64,000 nucleotides of DNA. Origin: Amycolatopsis eburnea (lineage in GTDB: Bacteria; Actinomycetota; Actinomycetes; Mycobacteriales; Pseudonocardiaceae). A program made the position numbers and the translations under genes. Shown here in pieces: positions 24,226-32,680 of this stretch (the stretch's first letter is position 1; each line of letters starts with the position of its first letter). The stretch is from positions 372,001-436,000 of the forward strand of contig NZ_RSEC01000021.1 of assembly GCF_003937945.1 (NCBI RefSeq), in the 5' to 3' direction. The notes under the pieces are model-generated. The model saw nothing but the letters and a program-made list of their open reading frames with translations. It ran no database searches and was not told where the DNA came from.

Positions 24226-25089
24226 ATGCGGGCGGTCTGGACGGGCACGATCGGGTTCGGCAGTTACGCCGTTCCGGTGAAGGCGTACAGCGCGACGGAA
24301 GAGCGCGAGATCCCGCTCCACCAGGTCCACGAAACCGACGGCGGCCGCGTCCGGGTCAAGCGCGTGTGCGAGATCGACGGCGAAGAGGTGCCGCCGGCGG
24401 AGATGGTCCGCGGCTACCCCGTCCCGGGCGGCGACGTCGTCCTGCTGTCCGACCACGAGCTGGCGTCGCTCCCGATGCCCGCCCGCACGATCGCCATCCG
24501 CGGCTTCGCCCCGCTCGCCGACGTCGACCCGATCTGGTTCGCGCGCAGCTACTACCTCGAACCCGAGCCGGCGGGCACGAAGCCGTACGTGCTGTTCAGC
24601 GAGGCGCTGCAGCAGTCGGGGCGGATCGCGCTGGTGACGGTCGCGCTCCGCCGCCGTGAAACGCTCGGCGCCCTGCGCGTGCGCGACCAGGTGATCGTGC
24701 TCGAAACCATGCTGTGGCCCGGCGAAGTGCGTGAACCCGACTTCCCGTTCCGGCACGCCGACGTCGACGTCCGGCCGGGCGAGCTGCGCCGCGCGGTGAA
24801 CCTCATCGAGGAGCTGACCGGTGACTTCGACCCCGGCCGCGTGCCCGACCGTTACCGCGAAGCGCTCCAGGCGTTGATCCAGGCGAAGCTCGACGGTGCC
24901 GAGGTCGTCCAGCCCACGGCCGCCGAGCAGGCGGACGGCGTCACCCGCCTGCTCGCGGCGCTGCAGGAGAGTGCCGCGGAGGCGCGTCCCGAGGCCGTCG
25001 TGAAGGCCAAAGCCGCAGCGTCCAGGGCGGCGAAGGCGCGTACGACGGCGAAGCGAGCTGCCGGCCGCGGCCGCGCGAAGACGTCTTGA
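24226..25089 (+). CDS. ku: Non-homologous end-joining protein Ku
   Basis: This 287-residue bacterial Ku core binds DNA ends as a homodimer and recruits LigD. It begins MRAVWTGTIGFGSYAVPVKAYSAT, and the beta-barrel segment RVCEIDGEEVPPAEMVRGY is typical. A Lys/Ala/Arg-rich C-terminal tail (KAKAAASRAAKARTTAKRAAGRGRAKTS) would bind DNA non-specifically. The ATG at 24226 is preferred over a GTG at 24217 because GGAGG overlaps that GTG and is 8 bases from the ATG. No ligD is adjacent. Confidence 0.94.
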   Translation: MRAVWTGTIGFGSYAVPVKAYSATEEREIPLHQVHETDGGRVRVKRVCEIDGEEVPPAEMVRGYPVPGGDVVLLSDHELASLPMPARTIAIRGFAPLADVDPIWFARSYYLEPEPAGTKPYVLFSEALQQSGRIALVTVALRRRETLGALRVRDQVIVLETMLWPGEVREPDFPFRHADVDVRPGELRRAVNLIEELTGDFDPGRVPDRYREALQALIQAKLDGAEVVQPTAAEQADGVTRLLAALQESAAEARPEAVVKAKAAASRAAKARTTAKRAAGRGRAKTS

Positions 25090-25096
25090 GTATTAC

Positions 25097-25108
25097 TACC
25101 CACGGGTA
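25097..25108. promoter_or_regulatory. Palindrome TACCC-AC-GGGTA downstream of ku
   Basis: A 5-2-5 inverted repeat in an A/T-richer patch, 8 bases after the ku stop and 50 bases before the hairpin chain. It could be a TetR-type operator or part of the promoter of the hairpin element. Confidence 0.35.
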
Positions 25109-25160
25109 ATTGAGGGTTCTCACACTCAACCCGCCACCCCGGGCGCGGCAGACTTCGTTC

Positions 25161-25365
25161 CTGTCAGCGGATACCGGATCGCTGGCAGGGGGGATCCGGA
25201 CGGCCCCTGGGGAGGTGAGCCGTCCGGGGACCAGGGTTCCGGAGCGGGCCGGTGGAGGAGCGGCCCGTTTCCGGAACCCGTGTCCGCACCACGGGGAGGT
25301 GGCGCGGACGTCAGGGGAGCTTGAAGCCGCCGTGGAGGGATCGAGGGGTCTCCGCGGCGGCTTTC
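25161..25365 (+). ncRNA. Candidate multi-hairpin RNA between ku and marR
   Basis: Five consecutive inverted repeats fill the gap: arms 25161-25169/25180-25188 (9 bp, one G-U); 25196-25204/25219-25227 (9 bp, perfect); 25234-25243/25270-25279 with inner 25245-25251/25261-25267 (17 bp); 25282-25287/25304-25309 with inner 25289-25292/25299-25302 (10 bp); and 25324-25332/25355-25363 (9 bp, extendable). On the plus strand the loops of hairpins 2-4 expose GGGGAGGTGA, GTGGAGGAG and GGGGAG, each with a Shine-Dalgarno-like GGAG. The last hairpin directly follows the marR stop and may be a bidirectional terminator. Strand and transcription are inferred; on the minus strand the loops would be CCTCC-rich. 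Confidence 0.45.
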
Positions 25366-25828
25366 AGGCGTCGGCCACGCGCACCAGCAGATCGGCCGCC
25401 AGCTTCAACAGCTGCCGTTCGGTCGGCGACAACGTCGACTCCAGCGCCGCCGCCAGCCACCGTTCCCGCTGCACGCTGTACTCCCGCAGTACCGCCAGCC
25501 CGGCCGGCGTGATGCTGATCAGCGACCGCCGCCCGTCCTCCGGGTCGGTCGTCCGCGTCACCAGCTCGCGCTCGGACACCCACGCGAGGATCCGCGTCAG
25601 CGACTGCGGCTGCAGCCGTTCCGCCTCGGCCAGCTCGGTCGGCGTGTGCGTGCCCGCCCGGTACAGCCGGCTCAGCACCGCGAGCACCGCCGGGCCCGGA
25701 CCGTTCGGGTCGCGCTCGGCGCGCATCCGCCAGTTGAGCCGCCCGACGCCCTCGCGCACCCGCCAGGCGAGGTCGGCGAGTTCGGCGTCGTCGCTCACGC
25801 GCGAAGCGGTGTCGGGATCCGGGTGCAT
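25364..25828 (-). CDS. MarR family regulator
   Basis: This 154-residue protein has a MarR winged helix (THTPTELAEAERLQPQSLTRILAWVSERELVTRTTDPEDGRRSLISITPAG, about residues 58-108) flanked by the helices of the dimer interface. It starts 9 bases downstream of the ABC exporter stop on the same strand, so exporter and regulator form an operon, the usual arrangement for drug-responsive MarR proteins. Candidate operators lie before the exporter gene. Confidence 0.92.
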   Translation of the reverse strand: MHPDPDTASRVSDDAELADLAWRVREGVGRLNWRMRAERDPNGPGPAVLAVLSRLYRAGTHTPTELAEAERLQPQSLTRILAWVSERELVTRTTDPEDGRRSLISITPAGLAVLREYSVQRERWLAAALESTLSPTERQLLKLAADLLVRVADA

Positions 25829-25837
25829 GGCCCCAGG

Positions 25838-27616
25838 TTAAGTGGTTCCCCGCACCAGCCGGGCATACCGCCCGTCGAGCGCCAGCAGCTCCGCGTGCGT
25901 CCCGCGTTCGGCGATCCGGCCTTCGTGCAGCACCACGATCTGGTCCGCGTGCTCCACAGTGGACAGCCGGTGCGCGATGGTCAGCGTCGTGCGCCCCGCG
26001 GCGAGCCGGTCCAGCTCGGCCTGCACCGAGCGTTCCGTGCGGGTGTCGAGCGCGCTGGTCGCCTCGTCGAGGATGAGCACCGGCGGGTTGCGCAGCAGGA
26101 TCCGCGCGATCGCCATCCGCTGCTTCTCGCCGCCGGAGAACCGGTAGCCGCGCTGGCCGACGACCGTGTCGTACCCCTCCGGCAGCCCGGCGAGCGTGTC
26201 GTGGATGTGCGCCGCCTTCGCCGCCAGCTCGATCTCCTCGTCGGTCGCGTCCGGCTTCGCGAAGCGGAGGTTCTCCCGCACGGTGTCGTGGAACAGGTAG
26301 GTCTCCTGCGACACCAGCCCGACGCCCGCCGCGAGCGAGGCCAGCGTGACGTCGCGGACGTCGGTGCCGTCGATCCGCACCGAACCGGACTCCACCTCGT
26401 ACAGCCGCGCCACCAGGTAGGCGAGCGTCGTCTTGCCCGAGCCGGTCGAGCCGACCAGCGCGGTCGTCGTCCCGGCCGGGACGTCGAGGTCGATGTCGCG
26501 CAGCGTCGGTGGCCCGTCGGCCGAATAGCGGAACGAGACCCCGCGCATCGAGACGTCCCCGCGGCGCACCTCGAGCACGCGGGCCCCCGGCTTGTCGCCG
26601 ATCTCCACCGGCAGGTCGAGCACCTCGAAGATGCGCCCGAACAGCGCCTTCGACGTCGCCACGTTCTGCCCGATCGTCTGCATCGCGGTCGCCGGCGCGA
26701 CCAGCCGGTTGAGCATGCTGGTGAACGCCACCACGGTGCCGAGCGAGAACGGCGACGCGCCGCCGGCCAGGGCCAGCCCGGCGATCCAGTAGACCAGCGC
26801 CGGGATGACGGTCAGGCTCATCCCGCGCGACGCCGTCTGCCAGCGCCCGGCCAGCGCGGCGGCCCGCTCCAGCGCCGCGATCTCCCGCGACTCGGCGCCG
26901 AACCGCTCGCGCACCGCCCGCTCGTTGCCCATGGTCTTGGCGAGCAGCACGCCGGTGACGGACAGGGACTCCTCGACCATCGTCGTCAGCCGGGCCATCC
27001 GCCGGGTCCGGCCGCGCGCCAGCGTCCGCCGCCGCTTGCCCAGCCGCAGCGTGAACAGCAGGAACAGCGGCACGACGACCAGCGACAACCCCGCCAGCTG
27101 CCAGTCGAGGGCGATCAGCGCCGCGGTGATCGCGATCGTCGTCGTCGCGTTCTGCACCACCGAGCCGGCGGTCGTGGTGATGACGTTGTCGACGCCGCCG
27201 ATGTCGTTGAAGACCCGCGAGAGCACTTCGCCGCTCTTCGTCCGCGTGAAGAAGCCGAGCGACATCCGCTGCAGGTGGCCGTAGACCGAGACGCGCAGCT
27301 CGTTCATCACGCGCTGCCCGATCGTGTTGGACAGCCCGGTGGTGGCCACGCCGAGGGAGCCGCTGCCGACCGCGCAGGCGATCATCCCCGCGGCCAGCAG
27401 GCTGATCAGCAGCGTGTCGCGGTGCGGCAGGGCGTCGTCGAGGATCTCGCGCAGCAGGAACGGCGAGACCACGCCGAGGCCGGCCTGCACGACGATCAGC
27501 GCGAACAGCGCGGCCAGCGGCCCGCGATGGGGGCGGAACAGCCCGGCGATCCGCCGCAGCGGGACCGGCTCGTCGGCGTCGGTGGCCGGTTCGCGGAGGA
27601 CGGGCACGGAAGTCAT
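25838..27616 (-). CDS. ABC exporter half-transporter (MsbA/MDR-like)
   Basis: This 592-residue protein fuses a six-helix transmembrane domain (about residues 30-330) to a nucleotide-binding domain. Walker A is GSTGSGKTT, the signature is SGGEKQR, Walker B is LILDEATS, and an AHRLS H-loop is present. It would work as a homodimer exporting a lipophilic compound. The ATG at 27616 begins MTSVPVLREP; longer frames antisense to ffh are spurious. It is cotranscribed with marR. A perfect 12-bp palindrome overlaps its start codon and a 10-9-10 inverted repeat lies 65 bases upstream. Confidence 0.93.
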   Translation of the reverse strand: MTSVPVLREPATDADEPVPLRRIAGLFRPHRGPLAALFALIVVQAGLGVVSPFLLREILDDALPHRDTLLISLLAAGMIACAVGSGSLGVATTGLSNTIGQRVMNELRVSVYGHLQRMSLGFFTRTKSGEVLSRVFNDIGGVDNVITTTAGSVVQNATTTIAITAALIALDWQLAGLSLVVVPLFLLFTLRLGKRRRTLARGRTRRMARLTTMVEESLSVTGVLLAKTMGNERAVRERFGAESREIAALERAAALAGRWQTASRGMSLTVIPALVYWIAGLALAGGASPFSLGTVVAFTSMLNRLVAPATAMQTIGQNVATSKALFGRIFEVLDLPVEIGDKPGARVLEVRRGDVSMRGVSFRYSADGPPTLRDIDLDVPAGTTTALVGSTGSGKTTLAYLVARLYEVESGSVRIDGTDVRDVTLASLAAGVGLVSQETYLFHDTVRENLRFAKPDATDEEIELAAKAAHIHDTLAGLPEGYDTVVGQRGYRFSGGEKQRMAIARILLRNPPVLILDEATSALDTRTERSVQAELDRLAAGRTTLTIAHRLSTVEHADQIVVLHEGRIAERGTHAELLALDGRYARLVRGTT

Positions 27617-27625
27617 ACGCGTATG
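27614..27625. promoter_or_regulatory. Palindrome overlapping the ABC exporter start codon
   Basis: CATACGCGTATG is a perfect 12-bp palindrome containing the exporter ATG on the minus strand. It is a candidate MarR operator that would block transcription start or elongation. Confidence 0.45.
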
Positions 27626-27680
27626 TTTACCGACTTGACGGCCGGTCTCCAGTCTTTTTCCGGAAAGCGCGATCGTGTTA

Positions 27681-27709
27681 GTACGCGCACGCGTAGTATG
27701 TGCGCGTAC
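27681..27709. promoter_or_regulatory. 10-9-10 inverted repeat, MarR operator candidate
   Basis: GTACGCGCAC (27681-27690) and its exact reverse complement GTGCGCGTAC (27700-27709) flank a 9-base spacer in the divergent region between the exporter and ffh. The spacer and flanks repeat the TACGCG/ACGCGTA text of the palindrome at 27614, which suggests one protein binds both. Confidence 0.55.
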
Positions 27710-27735
27710 CCGCGAAGAGAAGGAGCCGGAGCGAC

Positions 27736-27741
27736 TACCCT
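27736..27741 (+). promoter_or_regulatory. -10 element for ffh
   Basis: TACCCT lies 59 bases before the ffh GTG, with TCGGAGGGG following. It is the most likely -10 for the ffh transcript. Confidence 0.35.
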
Positions 27742-27799
27742 CGGAGGGGCCGGCCTCGTCCGGCGCGCCACTCTCGACCCAGCTGGAGCGTGCACACCC

Positions 27800-29338
27800 G
27801 TGTTCGACACCCTCTCCGATCGGCTCACCGCCGCCCTGCAGACGCTCACGCGCAAGGGCAGGCTGTCCGACGCCGACATCGACGCCACCGCGCGCGAGAT
27901 CCGCATCGCGCTGCTGGAGGCCGACGTCGCCCTCGGCGTGGTCAAGACCTTCATCGCGAAGATCAAGGAGCGGGCGAAGGGCGCCGAGGTCTCCCAGGCG
28001 CTCAACCCCGCGCAGCAGGTCGTCAAGATCGTCAACGAGGAGCTCGTCGCGATCCTCGGCGGCGAGACGCGCCGGCTCAACCTGGCCAAGACGCCGCCGA
28101 CCGTGATCATGCTCGCCGGTCTGCAAGGTGCCGGTAAGACGACGCTCGCCGGCAAGCTCGCGCTGTGGCTGAAGAAGCAGGGCCACGCGCCGATGCTGGT
28201 CGCCTGCGACCTCCAGCGCCCGAACGCCGTCACGCAGCTGCAGGTCGTCGGCGAGCGCGCCGGCGTCGTCACCTTCGCGCCCGAGCCGGGCAACGGCGTC
28301 GGCGACCCGGTCGACGTCGCCCGCCGCGCCATCGCCGAGGCCAAGCGCGCGCAGCACGACGTCGTCGTGGTGGACACCGCGGGCCGCTTGGGTGTCGACG
28401 AAGAGCTGATGAAGCAGGCCGCGGACATCCGCGACGCGGTCGAGCCGGACGAGGTCCTGTTCGTCGTCGACGCGATGATCGGCCAGGACGCCGTGACCAC
28501 GGCGGAGGCGTTCCGCGACGGCGTCGGCTTCAGCGGCGTCGTGCTCACCAAGCTCGACGGCGACGCCCGCGGTGGTGCGGCGCTCTCCGTCCGCGAGGTC
28601 ACCGGCCAGCCGATCCTCTTCGCGTCCAACGGCGAGAAGCTCGAGGACTTCGACACCTTCCACCCGGACCGGATGGCGTCGCGGATCCTCGGCATGGGTG
28701 ACGTCCTCACCCTGATCGAGCAGGCCGAGCAGGCCTTCGACCAGGACCAGGCCGAGAAGGCCGCGGCGAAGCTGTCCAGCGGCCAGCTGACCCTCGAGGA
28801 CTTCCTCGAGCAGATGCTCGCGGTCCGCAAGATGGGCCCGATCGGCAACCTGCTCGGCATGCTCCCGGGCGCCGGCCAGATGAAGGACCAGCTGGCCCAG
28901 GTCGACGACAAGCACCTGGACAAGCTGCAGGCCATCATCCGCGGCATGACCCCGGCCGAGCGCGACGACCCGAAGCTGATCAACGGCTCGCGCCGGCTCC
29001 GCATCGCCAACGGCTCCGGCGTCACCGTCCGCGAGGTCAACGACCTGGTCAACCGGTTCTTCGAGGCCCGCAAGATGATGGCCCAGATGGCCGGCCGGTT
29101 CGGCTTCGGCGGCGGGGGCGGCGGCTCCAAGCGCAAGGGCAAGAAGGGCAAGAAGGGCGGGCGCGGCCCCACGCCGCCCAAGGTCCGCGGCGGCTTCCCC
29201 GGCGGCATGCCGATGCTGCCTCCCGGCGGCGGCATGCCGGGCGGGATGCCCGACCTTTCGCAGCTGGGCGGCATGAACGACGTCCCGGGCTTCGACCCGT
29301 CGAAGTTCAAGCTGCCGAAGAACCCGAAGGACAATTGA
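27800..29338 (+). CDS. ffh: Signal recognition particle protein Ffh (SRP54)
   Basis: This 512-residue protein binds 4.5S RNA and signal sequences and targets nascent membrane proteins with FtsY. The N domain is followed by the GTPase with GLQGAGKTT (P-loop, about residue 107), DTAGR and TKLDGDARGG. The M domain (about 300-430) is followed by a long Gly/Met-rich tail (GGMPMLPPGGGMPGGMPDL) common in actinomycetes. The GTG at 27800 gives the canonical VFDTLSDRLTAALQTL. The gene overlaps the following amidohydrolase by 4 bases (TTGA). Confidence 0.97.
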   Translation: MFDTLSDRLTAALQTLTRKGRLSDADIDATAREIRIALLEADVALGVVKTFIAKIKERAKGAEVSQALNPAQQVVKIVNEELVAILGGETRRLNLAKTPPTVIMLAGLQGAGKTTLAGKLALWLKKQGHAPMLVACDLQRPNAVTQLQVVGERAGVVTFAPEPGNGVGDPVDVARRAIAEAKRAQHDVVVVDTAGRLGVDEELMKQAADIRDAVEPDEVLFVVDAMIGQDAVTTAEAFRDGVGFSGVVLTKLDGDARGGAALSVREVTGQPILFASNGEKLEDFDTFHPDRMASRILGMGDVLTLIEQAEQAFDQDQAEKAAAKLSSGQLTLEDFLEQMLAVRKMGPIGNLLGMLPGAGQMKDQLAQVDDKHLDKLQAIIRGMTPAERDDPKLINGSRRLRIANGSGVTVREVNDLVNRFFEARKMMAQMAGRFGFGGGGGGSKRKGKKGKKGGRGPTPPKVRGGFPGGMPMLPPGGGMPGGMPDLSQLGGMNDVPGFDPSKFKLPKNPKDN

Positions 29339-30411
29339 GCACCGCGCTGCACGTCGCCGGGGTGGTCCTGCCCGGCGGCGAGTCCCGCGACCTGTGGATC
29401 ACCGAGGGCCGGATCTCGTTCGAACCGGTCCGCGGCGCCGAGACGCTCGGCCGGGACGTCTTCGTGGTGCCCGGCCTGGTCGACGCGCACTGCCACCCCG
29501 GCATCGGCGTCGGCGGGCCGGTCTCGCTCGAAGAGGCGACCGAGCAGGCGATCACCGACCGGGCCGCGGGGACGTTGCTCATCCGCGACTGCGGCCTGCC
29601 GATCGACGTCCGGCCGCTCCAGCGGCGGCCGGACCTGCCCACGATCATCCGCGCCGGGCAGCACCTCGCGCTGACCAAGCGGTACATCCCCGGCCTCGGC
29701 ATCGAGCTGGACGACCCTTCGCAGCTGCCGGAAGCGGTCGCGGAGCAGGCGCGCGACGGCGACGGCTGGGTCAAGCTCGTGGGGGACTGGATCGACCGCG
29801 GCGTCGGCGACCTGGCGCCGTTGTGGCCCGACGAGGTCCTGGCCGAAGCCGTCAAGGTGGCGCACGAGCACGGCGCCCGCGTCACCGCGCACGTGTTCGG
29901 CGAAGCGGCGCTGCCCGGCTTGATCGCGTCGGGCATCGACTGCCTGGAGCACGGCACCGGCCTGAGCGCGGACCAGCTCGCGGAGCTGGCGCGCAACGAC
30001 GTCGCGCTGGTGCCGACGCTGATCAACATCGAGAACTTCCCGGGCATCGCCGACAAGGCGGGCAAGTACCCGGCGTACGCGAACCACATGCGGGCGCTGC
30101 ACGCCGGCGTCGGCGAGATGGTCACCTCCGCGATCGAAGCGGGCGTACGCGTCTTCGCGGGCAGCGACGCCGGTGGCATGGTCGAGCACGGCAGGCTCGT
30201 CGACGAGATCGAGGCGCTGCACCGCGCGGGCATGACCCGCGAACAGGCCCTCGCGAGCGCGTCCTGGGCGGCCCGCGACTGGCTCGGCCACCCCGGCATC
30301 GCCGACGGCGCCCCGGCCGACCTGCTCGTCTACCCGGGCGACCCGCGCGCCGACCTGGGCGTCCTGCGGCACCCTTCGCACATCGTGCTCGGCGGCGTCG
30401 TGTACGCGTAG
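29335..30411 (+). CDS. Amidohydrolase family protein
   Basis: This 358-residue metal-dependent hydrolase has VVPGLVDAHCHPG (the HxH-like first metal motif, here HCH), VKLVGDW with a Lys, TAHVFGEAAL, DCLEHGTGL, and FAGSDAGGMVEHG with the final metal Asp. The start is TTG at 29335, overlapping the ffh stop, which implies translational coupling. It resembles imidazolonepropionase or prolidase-like amidohydrolases. No substrate is evident and its coupling to ffh appears accidental or conserved only in relatives. Confidence 0.88.
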   Translation: MSTALHVAGVVLPGGESRDLWITEGRISFEPVRGAETLGRDVFVVPGLVDAHCHPGIGVGGPVSLEEATEQAITDRAAGTLLIRDCGLPIDVRPLQRRPDLPTIIRAGQHLALTKRYIPGLGIELDDPSQLPEAVAEQARDGDGWVKLVGDWIDRGVGDLAPLWPDEVLAEAVKVAHEHGARVTAHVFGEAALPGLIASGIDCLEHGTGLSADQLAELARNDVALVPTLINIENFPGIADKAGKYPAYANHMRALHAGVGEMVTSAIEAGVRVFAGSDAGGMVEHGRLVDEIEALHRAGMTREQALASASWAARDWLGHPGIADGAPADLLVYPGDPRADLGVLRHPSHIVLGGVVYA

Positions 30412-30443
30412 ACCCCGCTGTTTTCCTTGCGGGACCGGCACTT

Positions 30444-30449
30444 TAGCGT
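30444..30449 (+). promoter_or_regulatory. -10 element of a leaderless promoter for the first CPBP gene
   Basis: TAGCGT lies 7 bases before the GTG at 30457. This spacing places the transcription start at the start codon and supports that start over the upstream TTG and GTG codons. Confidence 0.5.
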
Positions 30450-30456
30450 GGGGCGC

Positions 30457-31182
30457 GTGACGGACGACGACGGCGCACGGCGCGTACTGGGGGCGCACTG
30501 GTGTTTCGTGGCGTTCTTCACCGGGATCGCCGGCTACTACCTGATCAACCTGATCATCGCCGCCGCGGTGAACCGCAACGTCGGCGAGTTCGACCCCCTC
30601 GAACTGCGGGACATCGGCCCGCTGCTGCTGCTCGCCTTCGTGCCCAACCTCCTGCTCGGCCTCGGCCCGGCGGCGGGCTCGTGGCTGTGGGGCCACGGGC
30701 TGCGCGCCGACTTCGGGCTCAAGCCGACCTGGCGCGACGTCCGGATCGGCCTCGCCTGCGGGGTGCTCGCGCTGGTCGTCGGCTACCTGCTCAACCTGGT
30801 GCTGATCGCGGTCTACGGCGCCGACGACGTCTCCGACAGCCCGCTCACCGACCTCGCCGACACCTTCGACGGCGACACCGTGTGGCTGGTGCTGGCCGCG
30901 GTGATCGTCATCGCCGGCGCCCCGATCACCGAGGAGCTCCTGGTCCGGGGCACGCTCTGGAACGCGCTGTCCTTCCACCGCGTCCCGCCGTGGGTGGTGC
31001 TGCTGCTGACGTCGGTCGTGTTCGCCCAGCTCCACGGCGAGCCGACGCGCACGATCGCGCTGATCGGCCAGGGCATCGCGATCGGGCTGGCGCGGCACCT
31101 GTCGGGCCGCGTCAGCGCCGGCGTGATCGCGCACGCCGCCAACAACCTCCCGCCCGCCGTCCTGCTGTTCGTCGCGCACTGA
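30457..31182 (+). CDS. CPBP family intramembrane metalloprotease (first of two)
   Basis: This 241-residue membrane protein has about six to seven hydrophobic helices. The abortive-infection/CAAX protease motifs are ITEELLVRG (EExxxR), VVFAQLHG (FxxxH) and IAHAANNL (HxxxN). The GTG at 30457 begins VTDDDGARRVLGAHW and fits a leaderless transcript. CPBP proteases cleave within the membrane and are linked to peptide maturation, immunity or signalling, but the target here is unknown. A second, related gene follows 100 bases later. Confidence 0.88.
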   Translation: MTDDDGARRVLGAHWCFVAFFTGIAGYYLINLIIAAAVNRNVGEFDPLELRDIGPLLLLAFVPNLLLGLGPAAGSWLWGHGLRADFGLKPTWRDVRIGLACGVLALVVGYLLNLVLIAVYGADDVSDSPLTDLADTFDGDTVWLVLAAVIVIAGAPITEELLVRGTLWNALSFHRVPPWVVLLLTSVVFAQLHGEPTRTIALIGQGIAIGLARHLSGRVSAGVIAHAANNLPPAVLLFVAH

Positions 31183-31282
31183 GCGTTGCGAAGATCGATG
31201 GACAGTAGTCGGACGGATACTGTGTGATCACCGCCCGGCGGCTAGGCTCGGAGCAGGAGCCGAGCGACGCGGAGGGCAAGGC

Positions 31283-32077
31283 GTGACCACTTCCCAGCCC
31301 CGGGACCCGGCTGCCGATGCCACGCCCTTGCCCGAGCCGGAAGAACCCGTCTTCCTCCCGCCCGCGCCGCGGCACCGGTGGGGCTTCGGCGCCTTCCTGC
31401 TGGTCGAAGCCGTCCTGCTGGCCACCGCCGCGTTCGTGTCCGTGCTGGTCGGGGACACCGGGCCCGGGCCGCTGCCGATGCGCGTCGTGCTGCTCGGCAC
31501 CATGCTGCCGACGATGATCGCCGCGGGCGTCGCGGTGCTGATCACGTACGTGCGCGGGAACGGTCCCGTCCTCGACCTCAAGATCGAATGGCGCTGGGCC
31601 GACGTGAAGACCGGCTTCCGCTACGGCTGCGTCGGGCTCGTCTTCACCACCCTCGCCGCCTACCTGTGGACCCGGCTGGTCGGCGACGCCAACGCGACGT
31701 CGGCGATCAGCGCGCTGGTCGAGGACCGCCGGATGTCGGTCTCGGCGGCCGTGGTGATGTTCGTCTACCTCTGGCTGCTCGGCCCGATCTGCGAGGAGAT
31801 CATCTACCGCGGCCTGCTCTGGGGCGCCGCCGAGCAGCTTCAGTGGCGTAGCGAGCGCTGGGGCCGCGTGGCCGCGTTCCTGCTGTCGACGGCGGTGTTC
31901 GCGGCCAGCCACCTCGAGCCGCTGCGCACGACGTTGCTGCTGGTCATCGCGGTGCCGATCGGCCTGGCGCGGCTGGTCACCGGGCGGCTGCCGGCGAGCA
32001 TCGTCGCGCACCAGGTCAACAACTTCCTGCCGGCGCTGACCATCCTGCTCGGGGCGCTCGGGGTGGCCTCTTTCTAG
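31283..32077 (+). CDS. CPBP family intramembrane metalloprotease (second of two)
   Basis: This 264-residue membrane protein has a proline-rich cytoplasmic N-terminus (about residues 1-30), then about seven helices. ICEEIIYRG (EExxxR), FAASHLE (FxxxH) and VAHQVNNFL (HxxxN) form the active site. GGAGGG upstream of the GTG and a TAGGCT -10 at 31243-31248 indicate its own promoter. It is a paralogue, not a copy, of the preceding gene. The pair sits between ffh and rpsP in the housekeeping block. Confidence 0.88.
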   Translation: MTTSQPRDPAADATPLPEPEEPVFLPPAPRHRWGFGAFLLVEAVLLATAAFVSVLVGDTGPGPLPMRVVLLGTMLPTMIAAGVAVLITYVRGNGPVLDLKIEWRWADVKTGFRYGCVGLVFTTLAAYLWTRLVGDANATSAISALVEDRRMSVSAAVVMFVYLWLLGPICEEIIYRGLLWGAAEQLQWRSERWGRVAAFLLSTAVFAASHLEPLRTTLLLVIAVPIGLARLVTGRLPASIVAHQVNNFLPALTILLGALGVASF

Positions 32078-32236
32078 GTGCGCGGGCGCCGTCTGGCAGA
32101 ATGGGTCACTGCCTGCTTCCGCCGGACCCTCTCACCGTGCGAAAGCTCCTGACCTTCGGGTGCCCGCGTCCGTGTCCCCACTCGGCTCGCGTGCGCCCAG
32201 CCCAGCACCAGAGAGACTCGAGGAGAACCCACACCC

Positions 32237-32680
32237 GTGGCCGTCAAGATCAAGCTGCAGCGCCTCGGCAAGATCCGTGCGCCGTACTACCGCATCATCG
32301 TCGCCGACGCGCGCACCCGCCGGGACGGCAAGGCCATCGAGACGATCGGCAAGTACCACCCGAAGGAAGAGCCGAGCCTGATCGAGGTCGTCTCCGAGCG
32401 CGCCCAGTACTGGCTGGGTGTCGGCGCGCAGCCGACCGAGCCGGTCCAGCGCCTGCTGGAGATCACCGGTGACTGGCAGAAGTTCAAGGGCCTGCCGGGC
32501 GCCGAGGGCACCCTGAAGGTGGCCGAGCCGAAGCCGTCGAAGCAGGACCTGTTCAACGCGGCGCTGGCCGCGGCCGGTGAGGAGCCCTCCGCCGAGGCCA
32601 CCACGCCGAAGAAGAAGTCGGCCCCCAAGAAGGCCGAGGCCGAGAAGGCCGAAGCCGCCGAGGGTGAGAAGGCCGAGTGA
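32237..32680 (+). CDS. rpsP: 30S ribosomal protein S16
   Basis: This 147-residue protein opens with the conserved [32 protein letters not shown]. The S16 core ends near residue 90. The rest is a Lys/Ala/Glu-rich tail ([23 protein letters not shown]) typical of actinomycetes. The GTG start has GAGGAG upstream. It begins the cluster rpsP-khpA-rimM-trmD and overlaps khpA by 4 bases. Confidence 0.98.
   Translation: MAVKIKLQRLGKIRAPYYRIIVADARTRRDGKAIETIGKYHPKEEPSLIEVVSERAQYWLGVGAQPTEPVQRLLEITGDWQKFKGLPGAEGTLKVAEPKPSKQDLFNAALAAAGEEPSAEATTPKKKSAPKKAEAEKAEAAEGEKAE

Noticed and set aside
27613-31179. Long minus-strand open frame opposite ffh and the amidohydrolase
   Set aside because: Antisense shadow with no recognisable motif, opposite two well-supported genes.
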